Below, one piece after another: positions 1-5,064 of a stretch of 5,515 nucleotides of DNA. The stretch spans positions 1-5,515 of the forward strand of contig PMCB01000021.1 in NCBI GenBank assembly GCA_003153955.1, in the 5' to 3' direction. Source of the stretch: Dehalococcoidia bacterium. Lineage in GTDB: Bacteria > Chloroflexota > Dehalococcoidia > Dehalococcoidales > Fen-1064. How positions within the stretch are numbered: position 1 is the first letter of the stretch; every line of letters begins with the position of its first letter. Made by a program: the position numbers and the translations under genes. Under the pieces are notes generated by a model. It ran no database searches. It saw only the letters and a list, made by a program, of their open reading frames with translations, and was not told the origin of the DNA.

Positions 1-2
1 CT

Positions 3-107
3 GAGTTGAAAGACCCGCAGTTTGTTGCGCCGACGTTATTGGGCAAGATGGTCACCGCCGGCTGGCTGGGGCGCAAAACCGGCAAAGGTTTCTATGATTA
101 CAAATAA
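3..107 (+). CDS. 3-hydroxyacyl-CoA (3-hydroxybutyryl-CoA) dehydrogenase, C-terminal end only
   Basis: The window opens inside a gene; 34 codons and a TAA stop remain. The translated tail reads ELKDPQFVAPTLLGKMVTAG then WLGRKTGKGFYDYK. The ending G-x-K-x-G-K-G-F-Y-x-Y is the hallmark of the C-terminal helical domain of NAD-dependent 3-hydroxyacyl-CoA dehydrogenases (Hbd/PaaH/FadB-C type). These cytoplasmic enzymes interconvert 3-hydroxyacyl-CoA and 3-oxoacyl-CoA in beta-oxidation or butyrate/PHB metabolism. The NAD-binding Rossmann domain and catalytic His/Glu lie outside the window, so whether it is a stand-alone ~280-aa enzyme or the tail of a larger protein cannot be told. It is followed after 25 bases by a strong terminator, so it is the last gene of its transcript. 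Confidence 0.88.
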   Translation, partial: ELKDPQFVAPTLLGKMVTAGWLGRKTGKGFYDYK

Positions 108-132
108 ATCGGTTTAGATAAAAGCGGATAAA

Positions 133-166
133 AAAATGGGACTCATTTGAGTCCCATTTTTGTTTA
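133..166. terminator. Bidirectional intrinsic terminator between convergent genes
   Basis: Perfect inverted repeat ATGGGACTCA (137-146) / TGAGTCCCAT (149-158), extended by A5 (133-137, sharing base 137) against T5 (158-162). The plus strand continues TTTTTGTTT, and the A run 131-137 gives seven U on the minus strand. It can therefore end the dehydrogenase transcript from the left and the cyclophilin transcript from the right. It lies 25 bases after the first stop codon and 22 bases after the second. Confidence 0.9.
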
Positions 167-188
167 GTACGGCGCCCGGCAACAACAA

Positions 189-719
189 CTATTTTTCGGT
201 AATTGTTACCATATTGATATGGACATCGGAAGTGGGGGCGGAATCTTCCCCTCCGGAGGACATTTTTGTCGGAACATTGCCTATTTTATCGACGATGTCC
301 TGTCCGGCAGTAACTTTTCCGAAAATAGAATAATTCTTGGGTAACCGGCGGCTGTAATCGGCGAGCATGATAAAAAACTGACTGCCATTGGTGTTGGGGC
401 CGGCGTTGGCCATGGCGATAGTGCCTTTGGTGTAATCCAATGCTTTCGGCAGTTCATCCGCGAATCTGTATCCAGGGCCGCCGGCGCCGGTGCCTGTCGG
501 GTCACCGCCCTGAATCATAAAGCCTTTGACCACGCGGTGAAAGACCACATTGTCATAAAATCCGTCTTTAGCCAGAAATACGAAATTGTTCACAGTTTGC
601 GGCGCCTGTATTGACGCCAGCTCGATAACGATATCGCCGAGATTGGTTTTCATCGTGGCGGTATAGGTCTTGTTTTTGTCGATGGTCATGGGGGGTGCTG
701 CCGTGTAGGTTTTTTTCAC
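189..719 (-). CDS. Cyclophilin-type peptidyl-prolyl cis-trans isomerase
   Basis: A 176-residue cytoplasmic cyclophilin that catalyses cis-trans isomerisation of Xaa-Pro bonds during folding. Visible family signatures, in order: V59-F-H-R62 (R62 matches the catalytic Arg55 of human CypA), G66-F-M-I-Q-G-G-D73, A103-N-A-G-P-N-T-N-G-S-Q114-F-F116, and F133-G-K-V136. The CypA Trp121 position appears to be R125 and His126 is Y130, as in many bacterial forms, so weak cyclosporin binding is expected. There is no signal peptide or membrane segment. GTG at 719 is chosen because GGAGGA (723-728) sits three bases before it. A TTG at 776 would add 19 residues but has no ribosome site and lies upstream of the transcription start predicted from the promoter at 757-785. 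The stop is TAG. It lies 88 bases downstream of the lipid kinase on the same strand, so read-through from that gene is possible. Confidence 0.93.
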   Translation of the reverse strand: MKKTYTAAPPMTIDKNKTYTATMKTNLGDIVIELASIQAPQTVNNFVFLAKDGFYDNVVFHRVVKGFMIQGGDPTGTGAGGPGYRFADELPKALDYTKGTIAMANAGPNTNGSQFFIMLADYSRRLPKNYSIFGKVTAGQDIVDKIGNVPTKMSSGGEDSAPTSDVHINMVTITEK

Positions 720-756
720 ATGTCCTCCAAAAAAATTAATATCTAGAATTAATTTA

Positions 757-785
757 ATAGTATTTTTAAATAACAATAGTGTTAA
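757..785 (-). promoter_or_regulatory. Putative sigma-70 promoter for the cyclophilin gene
   Basis: Reading the minus strand, TTAACA (785-780) and TACTAT (762-757) are separated by exactly 17 bases, matching the vegetative consensus at 5/6 and 4/6 positions in very AT-rich DNA. The transcription start would be near 750, leaving a ~30-base leader with GGAGGA before GTG 719. AT-rich sequence yields such matches easily, so this is moderate evidence. Confidence 0.5.
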
Positions 786-807
786 TTTTGTAATACCGAA
801 AATGATG

Positions 808-1716
808 TTAAACGAGAATATTCAAAACTGAAGGTAAAACAGTGAAACGCGCGGGAGCTTCACCGAGCAAATCGCCGTCAGCCTGGATAGCCATCGGCTC
901 GTCCGAAGAAATAGTAATCAGATTGGTTCTTTTCACCATGACTTTAGGATGAGTCAAATGGGTTCCTTTGTAGATCCGGGGAAGAGACCGGAGCAGGTCA
1001 GGTTTAGTGACATCCCCGATAATAATCACGTCAAACAACCCGTCACAGGGATCAGCATTTGGGGCAAGGAGCATACTGCCACCGCCATATTTCCCGTTAC
1101 TCATGACGATGGTGCAGACTTTATGGTTTTCAGTCTGACCGTTTATGGTGATTTGAATCTGACGGTTTTTATAGGTGGTGAAAGTGCTCAACAACCCCAT
1201 TAAATAAGCCGGCTTGCCGCCGAAGTTCTTGAATTTCTTAGTCGTGGCCTTGACAACTTCGGCGTCAAAGCCGAGTCCGGCAAAATTGGCGAAAATTCTT
1301 TTTGCTGGCTGACCGTTTTGAGTGAATTCGACCATACCGAGGTCAACGGATTTTTTCATGGGATTCATCAGATGATGGCAGGATTCCTGGTAATATTTGG
1401 AGACGCCGATGGTGCGGATATAATCACTGCCGGTACCGGTGCCGATGATACCCAACTCAACATCTTTCATATCACCGGTAGCGTAGATGCCGTTTACGAT
1501 TTCGTTGATAGTACCGTCGCCGCCGACCGAAACAACAAGTTTATAACCTTTGTTGACGGCAGATTTGGCGAGTTCGATAGCGTGGCCCGGAGCTTCGGTG
1601 ATATCATGTTCAAAGCGTAAGCCGGTGTTTTTCAATAATGCTTTAATATACGGCCATTTTTTGGCAGTCCTGCCGGCGCCGGCTGTAGGGTTTACAATCA
1701 ATCTGGCATAAGTCAA
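808..1716 (-). CDS. Diacylglycerol kinase family lipid kinase (YegS/BmrU/DgkB type)
   Basis: Soluble ATP-dependent lipid kinase of the DAGK-catalytic superfamily, acting at the membrane face on diacylglycerol or a related lipid; the substrate cannot be told from sequence. In the 302-residue form starting at TTG 1716: NPTAG (9-13) is the first nucleotide-binding loop, GGDGTINEIVNG (65-76) the diagnostic ATP-binding motif, GTGTGSDYIRT (92-102) the loop usually written GTANDFAR, PNADPCDGLFDV (219-230) the Asp/Gly-rich motif, and ADGD (279-282) the C-terminal conserved acidic motif. The length fits the ~300-residue family. An in-frame GTG at 1758 would add 14 residues. It has no ribosome site and sits at the predicted transcription start, whereas TTG 1716 has GGGGGGT seven bases upstream and gives the family-typical start just before ARLIVNPTAG. 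No terminator is visible before the cyclophilin gene. Confidence 0.92.
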   Translation of the reverse strand: MTYARLIVNPTAGAGRTAKKWPYIKALLKNTGLRFEHDITEAPGHAIELAKSAVNKGYKLVVSVGGDGTINEIVNGIYATGDMKDVELGIIGTGTGSDYIRTIGVSKYYQESCHHLMNPMKKSVDLGMVEFTQNGQPAKRIFANFAGLGFDAEVVKATTKKFKNFGGKPAYLMGLLSTFTTYKNRQIQITINGQTENHKVCTIVMSNGKYGGGSMLLAPNADPCDGLFDVIIIGDVTKPDLLRSLPRIYKGTHLTHPKVMVKRTNLITISSDEPMAIQADGDLLGEAPARFTVLPSVLNILV

Positions 1717-1760
1717 ATTTTTACCCCCCGAAGATAATCGCGCACTATCCTCTGGCACGT

Positions 1761-1769
1761 ATTATAACA
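1761..1769 (-). promoter_or_regulatory. Extended -10 promoter of the lipid kinase gene
   Basis: The minus strand reads TGT-TATAAT (1769 to 1761), a perfect TATAAT with the TGn extension that can compensate for a poor -35 box; none matches at 17-18 bases spacing. Transcription would start near 1753-1755, downstream of the GTG at 1758. This is why the TTG at 1716 is preferred as the start codon. Confidence 0.6.
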
Positions 1770-1798
1770 TATTGTTTCAATAGGACATAAAAATATGC

Positions 1799-1827
1799 TT
1801 GTAACTTGTAAAAATTTGTTGTACAAT
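1799..1827 (+). promoter_or_regulatory. Sigma-70 promoter of the zinc-ribbon gene
   Basis: TTGTAA (1799-1804) and TACAAT (1822-1827) are separated by exactly 17 bases, matching the -35 at 4/6 and the -10 at 5/6. Transcription would start near 1834, giving a leader of about 60 bases that contains the hairpin at 1843-1859 and GGAGGA at 1879-1884. It is divergent from the lipid-kinase promoter, the two -10 boxes lying ~60 bases apart. Confidence 0.6.
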
Positions 1828-1842
1828 AGCGCCAATGGTTTA

Positions 1843-1859
1843 GTTTGAGGAGCTCAAAC
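1843..1859 (+). promoter_or_regulatory. Hairpin in the 5' leader of the zinc-ribbon mRNA
   Basis: GTTTGAG (1843-1849), GAG loop, CTCAAAC (1853-1859): a perfect 7-bp stem with a 3-base loop, starting ~10 bases after the predicted transcription start and ending 19 bases before the ribosome site. No T run follows, so it is not a terminator. It could be an operator half-site pair, a 5' mRNA stabiliser or a protein-binding hairpin; the sequence does not decide. Confidence 0.4.
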
Positions 1860-1893
1860 GAGGCCAGCAATAAAATATGGAGGACTATATCCA

Positions 1894-2196
1894 GTGACCT
1901 ATTCTGACAAACAAATGACATGCGTAGACTGCGGGAGCCCATTCACATTCACGGCGAGGGAGCAGGAATTTTTCGCTTCCAAGGGCTATACCAACGAGCC
2001 CAAGAGATGCCTTTCCTGCCGCCAGAACAGAAAATCACAGCGCGGCGGAACTGACGGACGGAGCGCCGGACCGAGACAGATGTTTACAGCAACATGCGCT
2101 CGCTGCGGCAAAGACTGCGAAGTTCCGTTCCAACCCCGGCAGGGCAAACCGGTTTATTGCAGCGATTGCTTCAATGCGATGAAAGCCACCAACTAA
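1894..2196 (+). CDS. Small double zinc-ribbon protein (zf-trcl-like plus CxxC-x17-CxxC)
   Basis: A 100-residue cytoplasmic protein with two four-cysteine modules. The first is C11-V-D-C14 ... C40-L-S-C43 with 25 residues between the pairs, of the form CxDCGxxFxFTxxEQxFFxxKG...P.RCxxCR seen in the probable zinc-ribbon family zf-trcl. The second is C69-A-R-C72 then exactly 17 residues to C90-S-D-C93, the CxxC-x17-CxxC domain, preceded by the typical MFTATC lead. A basic Ser/Gly/Arg-rich linker (about 44-63) joins them. Each cysteine quartet should bind one Zn2+. The molecular role of these proteins is not established; nucleic-acid or ribosome-associated roles are only guesses. GTG 1894 is selected by GGAGGA nine bases upstream (1879-1884). 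The gene is monocistronic, with its own promoter and a structured 3' region. Confidence 0.87.
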   Translation: MTYSDKQMTCVDCGSPFTFTAREQEFFASKGYTNEPKRCLSCRQNRKSQRGGTDGRSAGPRQMFTATCARCGKDCEVPFQPRQGKPVYCSDCFNAMKATN

Positions 2197-2220
2197 GATC
2201 GGCTTAAAATAATAAATTAG

Positions 2221-2325
2221 CTATTTTGACGACTCCTCTGAAAAACATAACGTGGATATTCCCAGAGAATGATGTGTTGTGTCTGTTGCGGAAGCAACAC
2301 TGAGGCAGTCGTCAAATAGGTTTTT
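2221..2325 (+). ncRNA. Candidate structured RNA or complex terminator with a long closing stem
   Basis: A long-range inverted repeat closes ~100 bases: CTATTTTGACGACT (2221-2234) pairs with AGTCGTCAAATAG (2307-2319), one T bulged. After one bulged C (2306), CCTC (2235-2238) pairs with GAGG (2302-2305), and G2240 with C2300 across a T-T mismatch. Inside, AACATA (2244-2249) can pair with TGTGTT (2273-2278, one wobble), and TGTTGC-GGAA-GCAACA (2284-2299) forms a perfect hairpin with a GNRA-type loop. The result is a three-way junction. TTTTT at 2321-2325 follows directly, so it could terminate the zinc-ribbon transcript, or be a processed small RNA. It is not recognised as 6S, SRP, tmRNA, RNase P or a known riboswitch. 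The 13-14-bp termini also resemble a small inverted-repeat element. Confidence 0.45.
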
Positions 2326-2560
2326 GAGGGTCTCTACGGCGGTTTTCAAAGTTTCCCAGTAATTCTTCAGCGACCGGTCACAGCTTCATACTAACAGGCA
2401 AAGCGGGATTATTGCAGCGGAACGGACTTTGTGATAACTAAGCAATCCAGCCGGCCAATGCTATTTAGTCAGGAACATCTCAGGGAACCGAAGGCGGAGA
2501 TAACGGGACAAGATAACGATCCCTGCGAGAAGGTCTTTTCAGAATTGATCGAACTTTTCT
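2326..2560. other. Intergenic stretch with no recognised gene
   Basis: No convincing coding region or RNA family is seen. The stretch contains an 8-bp palindrome GACCGGTC near 2371-2378 and three copies of GATAAC (2433-2438, 2499-2504, 2512-2517), with a fourth just inside the lexA 3' end (2573-2578). A 48-codon frame from GTG 2431 to 2577 is open, but it lacks a good ribosome site and recognisable protein features. No T-rich hairpin terminator for lexA is visible on the minus strand here. Confidence 0.5.
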
Positions 2561-3187
2561 TTAGAGTTTCCGGATAACGCCGATGACTTTGCCTTGAATT
2601 TCAACATTATCGGCGCGCTGCTCTATCGGTTTCATGGTCTGGTTAGCCGGCTGGAGGATGACTTTATCTTTGTCGGCGAAAAATCTTTTCAGTGTAACTT
2701 CTTCACGGTCTTTCAACCATACGGCGACCATTTCACCGTTGGCAGCCGAATCAGCGGCTTCCATCAATACAATATCACCGTCGTCAATCAGGGCATCGAT
2801 CATGGACTGGCCTTTTACTTTAAGGGCAAAAACAGGTTTTTTCCCAACCATATCCTGGGGTAATTCGAGGGTGTCAACAGCCTGATTAGACCAATTATCG
2901 CTGTTGGGGACGGGAATCGGCGAACCGGCGGCGATGGTGCCGAGGACGGGAACCATGACAGAGCCTTTCTTTTCAGAAAGGCGGATGCTGCGGAATATTT
3001 CGGGGTCGCGATGGATGCGGCCTTCTTTTTCGAGAACATCCAGGTGATACTGGACGACGGCGGTAGAACTTATATCGCACCCTTTCAGAATATCGCGGAC
3101 GGTGGGGGAGTAGCCCCGTTCATCAATGAAACCATGAATGAATTGCAGGATATTTTCACGGGTTGAGTTCAAACCGATTTTTCTCAC
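2561..3187 (-). CDS. lexA: LexA, SOS-response transcriptional repressor and autopeptidase
   Basis: A 208-residue LexA with both domains intact. The N-terminal winged helix-turn-helix (about 1-70) contains the LexA signature RGYSPTVRDI (24-33) and recognition helix SSTAVVQYHLDVLEKEG (40-56). The C-terminal S24 peptidase-like domain has the self-cleavage bond A87-G88 in T-I-A-A-G-S-P, the catalytic serine S128 in KGQSMIDALIDDGD, and the general-base lysine K167 in VTLKRF. Spacing matches E. coli and B. subtilis LexA. LexA dimers repress DNA-repair genes until RecA-ssDNA filaments trigger autocleavage. The start is GTG 3187, preceded by AGGTAGGACGGA. The promoter upstream overlaps a LexA-like box, implying autorepression. 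The gene lies 157 bases downstream of the dedA-like gene on the same strand but has its own promoter, so it is probably a separate unit. Confidence 0.97.
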   Translation of the reverse strand: MRKIGLNSTRENILQFIHGFIDERGYSPTVRDILKGCDISSTAVVQYHLDVLEKEGRIHRDPEIFRSIRLSEKKGSVMVPVLGTIAAGSPIPVPNSDNWSNQAVDTLELPQDMVGKKPVFALKVKGQSMIDALIDDGDIVLMEAADSAANGEMVAVWLKDREEVTLKRFFADKDKVILQPANQTMKPIEQRADNVEIQGKVIGVIRKL

Positions 3188-3210
3188 TTTTGTCCGTCCT
3201 ACCTTTTATA

Positions 3211-3244
3211 GAACGAATGTACCACATTGTCAGGCCCTTGTCAA
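3211..3244 (-). promoter_or_regulatory. lexA promoter with overlapping LexA-type operator
   Basis: On the minus strand TTGACA (3244-3239, perfect -35) and TACATT (3221-3216, 4/6 -10) are 17 bases apart, with transcription expected to start near 3209. The 12-mer GTACATTCGTTC (3222-3211) covers the whole -10 box and differs at one base from GAAC-N4-GTTC, the LexA (Cheo/DinR) box known from Firmicutes and Actinobacteria. Repressor bound here would block RNA polymerase directly. An overlapping AATGT-ACC-ACATT inverted repeat (3216-3228) is an alternative operator reading. Confidence 0.65.
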
Positions 3245-3297
3245 GAGAAATATGATACATATTGCCGCGGTTGTGAAATTTGATAGGTAAAAATAGT

Positions 3298-3329
3298 AAA
3301 AAAATACAGAAAATCCAGATTATTTCCGG
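3298..3329 (-). terminator. Weak intrinsic terminator after the dedA-like gene
   Basis: On the minus strand CCGGA (3329-3325), AATAA loop, TCTGG (3319-3315) forms a 5-bp stem with one G-U pair, followed by ATTTTCTGTA and seven T (3304-3298). It lies 15 bases after the stop codon and upstream of the lexA promoter. The short stem makes efficiency doubtful. Confidence 0.35.
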
Positions 3330-3344
3330 TGAAGAGAAAAGTAT

Positions 3345-4001
3345 CTAAATAGCCTGTTCTTTTTGTTTCTCATGTTTCATTGATTTGTGACGGTACAAGA
3401 GGAAGAGGATAATCCAGACAAACGCAATAAGAGCGCAGAAGCTCACACCGAGATACGTTTTAGGCTGGGTATCCAGGCGGGGCAGGATGAACCGGGCGCT
3501 GAAGCCGAGAAAGATAACAATAAAGTCGTTAATCAGCGAAGAGAGCGCAACACCTTCGAAAAAGCTTAACCGACGAAGACGAACAACACCGGCGGTGACA
3601 GAAGGCACCTGAAGCAACCCCGGGGTGATGCGAACCATGGCGACCATTACGACCGGCTTATCGTTCAGCCTGGTTTTAAATTTCTCTACACCGCGCATTG
3701 TGCGTGAAGAGCGTTTTTCCAGCCAATCCAGAAAACGGCTGCCTAGACCGCGGGCGGCAAAGTACAGCGAATTGGCGCCGATTTCACGACCGGAGAGCAA
3801 TATTGCCAGCAGGAGTAGAGATTGAGCTGATAATGGACCGTATTGATAGCTGATAAAAAACAGGAGAATTTCCAGAGCAAAAAAAAGAGGGAACCCGATT
3901 TCGTTGACAATGGTGAGAGCTAAAATTATCAGTAAAATTTCGGGGTGATTGAGATTGACTCCCGAAGTAATATAACTTAAAAGTGATTTACCCCATTCCA
4001 T
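3345..4001 (-). CDS. DedA-like integral membrane protein (VTT / SNARE-associated domain)
   Basis: A 218-residue inner-membrane protein. Hydrophobic blocks at about 20-50 (interrupted by N33-E-I-G-F-P38, re-entrant-like), 58-70, 151-170 and 185-203 frame a polar middle and end in a lysine-rich cytoplasmic tail (204-218). Family marks are G71-REIGANSLYFAARGLG (71-87), matching the DedA GxxxG...Y..G..lG region, and R124-ITPGLL-QVPSVTAG (124-138), matching the DedA F.R..P..R....aG motif. Characterised DedA/VTT proteins act as proton-linked transporters or lipid scramblases/flippases, including for undecaprenyl phosphate and phosphatidylethanolamine. The second DedA arginine (six residues after R124) is Leu130 here, so this is a divergent member. 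ATG 4001 has only a weak GGGAAAG upstream. No direct functional link to lexA is apparent. Confidence 0.78.
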   Translation of the reverse strand: MEWGKSLLSYITSGVNLNHPEILLIILALTIVNEIGFPLFFALEILLFFISYQYGPLSAQSLLLLAILLSGREIGANSLYFAARGLGSRFLDWLEKRSSRTMRGVEKFKTRLNDKPVVMVAMVRITPGLLQVPSVTAGVVRLRRLSFFEGVALSSLINDFIVIFLGFSARFILPRLDTQPKTYLGVSFCALIAFVWIILFLLYRHKSMKHEKQKEQAI

Positions 4002-4229
4002 AATGCTTTCCCACTAAAAGACAAAAGAATATTCTGAAAAGACTACAAAGCAATTTTCAGGAATTCACGGCGCAAAATATTATCAGTAGTTTTGGATTAT
4101 CAAAACAGATAAATACAAAGAACAAAAATTTGCGCAAATAATTTGCATTTAATTATGCGCAGTACTTCTACATTAATTCTACTTCGGGTTTAGGTAATGT
4201 CAAGGGGAAAAACGGTATGATAATGAGGG
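4002..4229. other. AT-rich intergenic region upstream of dedA-like gene
   Basis: No gene is seen. The region holds a 12-bp perfect palindrome ATTTGCGCAAAT (4128-4139), a 10-bp palindrome AGAATATTCT (4026-4035), and an inverted repeat CTGAAAA (4034-4040) / TTTTCAG (4054-4060). No clear -35/-10 pair for the dedA-like gene could be assigned; the best is TTGCTT-N16-TATTCT on the minus strand just upstream, which is weak. The composite repeat begins at about 4230. Confidence 0.5.
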
Positions 4230-4430
4230 AATGAATCGTATTTCGAGGTTATGCCTAAAGCAAGATTGGTTGGATATACGTTCTGCTTGAAAAGCAGAAG
4301 TATTTCGTCTTTTAGCTGAAGGATTCAAGAAAGACAATGGGAGGATCCTAACAGGAAGAAATGGATTCCCGCTCCGCCAGAATGGATTGTGAAAACTGGA
4401 TTCCCGCTTTCGCGGGAATGACAGGGGGGA
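4230..4430 (+). repeat. Composite ~200-bp repeat, copy A
   Basis: Colinear with copy B (5240-5442) and copy C (from 5444). Landmarks in order: AATGAATCGTATTTC (4230-4244); AGGTTATG (4246-4253); hairpin TTCTGCTT-GAA-AAGCAGAA (4281-4299) followed by GTATTT; GACAATGGGAGGAT (from 4333) then a TAACAGGAAGAAATGG block; a degenerate half GGATTCCCGC (4363-4372) with CAGAATGG; and the perfect hairpin ATTCCCGC (4400-4407) - TTTC - GCGGGAAT (4412-4419) followed by GACAG and a G run. The last hairpin is of the ATTCCCGC...GCGGGAAT class found in intergenic repeats of many bacteria (for example Neisseria dRS3-like). No transposase is present. The plus label only gives its orientation relative to the other copies. 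Confidence 0.8.
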
Positions 4431-4470
4431 TAGAATGGCTTACAACAGGGGCTTTTTGTTTTACATATTT

Positions 4471-4499
4471 TTTACACAGACATAATATTCCGATAATAT
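4471..4499 (+). promoter_or_regulatory. Putative promoter of the exported two-module protein gene
   Basis: TTTACA (4471-4476, 5/6 to TTGACA) and TAATAT (4494-4499, 4/6 to TATAAT) are 17 bases apart, giving a start near 4506 and a ~30-base leader carrying AAGGAG. It lies ~40 bases downstream of repeat copy A. AT-rich overlapping alternatives (CATAAT at 4481-4486, GATAAT at 4492-4497) exist, so the exact boxes are uncertain. Confidence 0.45.
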
Positions 4500-4536
4500 A
4501 AGGGCTCTATTCTTAAATTACAAGGAGATGAGAAAT

Positions 4537-4992
4537 ATGACGAAGAAAAAATGGTTAATCATTGGTGTGGTGGTTCTGGCAATTATTACCGTACTGGCAA
4601 TTGCCATCCCGGTATACGCGGCGACCAGCGATGCTACGCCCAGCCCGACACAGCTCACGCCGGCAAATAAAGCAGGGGCGCTGTTGCGCCTGCTGTTAGT
4701 CCAGGACCAGACAAAGGCATTCGCCTATGTCGAGCAAGCGGAAGCGGCCGGGAAAATCACGGCAGACCAGGCGACCGCAGTCGAGAATTTCTGGACTCAA
4801 TATCATACCCAGTTTACCAAAGCGGTTGTTTTAAGGCGCTTACTGCGGGCTAAAAATGAGAGTAACGTCAAGGCATTCCTGGATAAAGCGGTAGCGAACG
4901 GGCAGATCACCCAGACCCAGGAGACCAATGTCATCAAGTTGTGGGAGACCTTACATCCCCTAACTTCGGCGACCGGCACCGCGACCCCGTAA
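4537..4992 (+). CDS. Exported protein of unknown function with a duplicated ~40-residue module
   Basis: Not recognised as a named family. The 151-residue product starts with a clear signal peptide: MTKKK n-region, hydrophobic core W6-P25, and cleavage predicted after V26-Y27-A28, leaving a mature ~123-residue protein. There is no lipobox cysteine, and the mature part has no cysteine. A Thr/Ser/Pro linker (29-43) precedes two diverged repeats at a register of exactly 50 residues. They share LL-x(14)-A-x(3)-G-x-I-T-x(2)-Q-x(3)-V-x(3)-W: L52,L53,A68,G72,I74,T75,Q78,V82,W86 match L102,L103,A118,G122,I124,T125,Q128,V132,W136. The G-[KQ]-I-T-x-x-Q pattern recalls small secreted helical repeats (DUF2680-like), but this is resemblance only. 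ATG 4537 is preferred because AAGGAG (4522-4527) abuts the earlier in-frame ATG at 4528 (too close) and lies nine bases before 4537. A strong terminator follows. Confidence 0.75.
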   Translation: MTKKKWLIIGVVVLAIITVLAIAIPVYAATSDATPSPTQLTPANKAGALLRLLLVQDQTKAFAYVEQAEAAGKITADQATAVENFWTQYHTQFTKAVVLRRLLRAKNESNVKAFLDKAVANGQITQTQETNVIKLWETLHPLTSATGTATP

Positions 4993-5024
4993 GGGAATTA
5001 ATAATTTATCAGGCCTCGTAAAAT

Positions 5025-5064
5025 AAAAACCGGCGGAGGAATCAGAACCTTCCGCCGGTTTTTT
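5025..5064 (+). terminator. Intrinsic terminator of the exported-protein gene
   Basis: CCGGCGGA (5030-5037) pairs perfectly with TCCGCCGG (5051-5058) around a 13-base interior, extended outward by A5 (5025-5029) against T5 (5059-5063) and followed by a T6 run on the plus strand. It begins 32 bases after the stop codon. The A run could give weaker termination from the right as well. Confidence 0.9.

Noticed and set aside
949..1203. Open plus-strand frame antisense to the lipid kinase (another at 1318-1620)
   Set aside because: Both lie wholly opposite a gene with clear family motifs, have no ribosome site of note, and their translations show no recognisable domain.
2221..2325. Identity as 6S RNA, SRP RNA or a hammerhead ribozyme
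   Set aside because: Too short for typical 6S, no SRP GGAA/AGCA domain IV motif context, and the hammerhead CUGAUGA/GAAA core is absent.
2431..2577. 48-codon plus-strand frame starting GTG in the gap before lexA
   Set aside because: There is no good ribosome site, no recognisable protein features, and it overlaps the 3' end of lexA on the other strand. Conservation in relatives would be needed to revive it.
2594..2885. Open plus-strand frames antisense to lexA, and a minus-strand frame at 2815-3039 in another register
   Set aside because: They are shadows of lexA, whose catalytic and cleavage-site residues fix the real frame.
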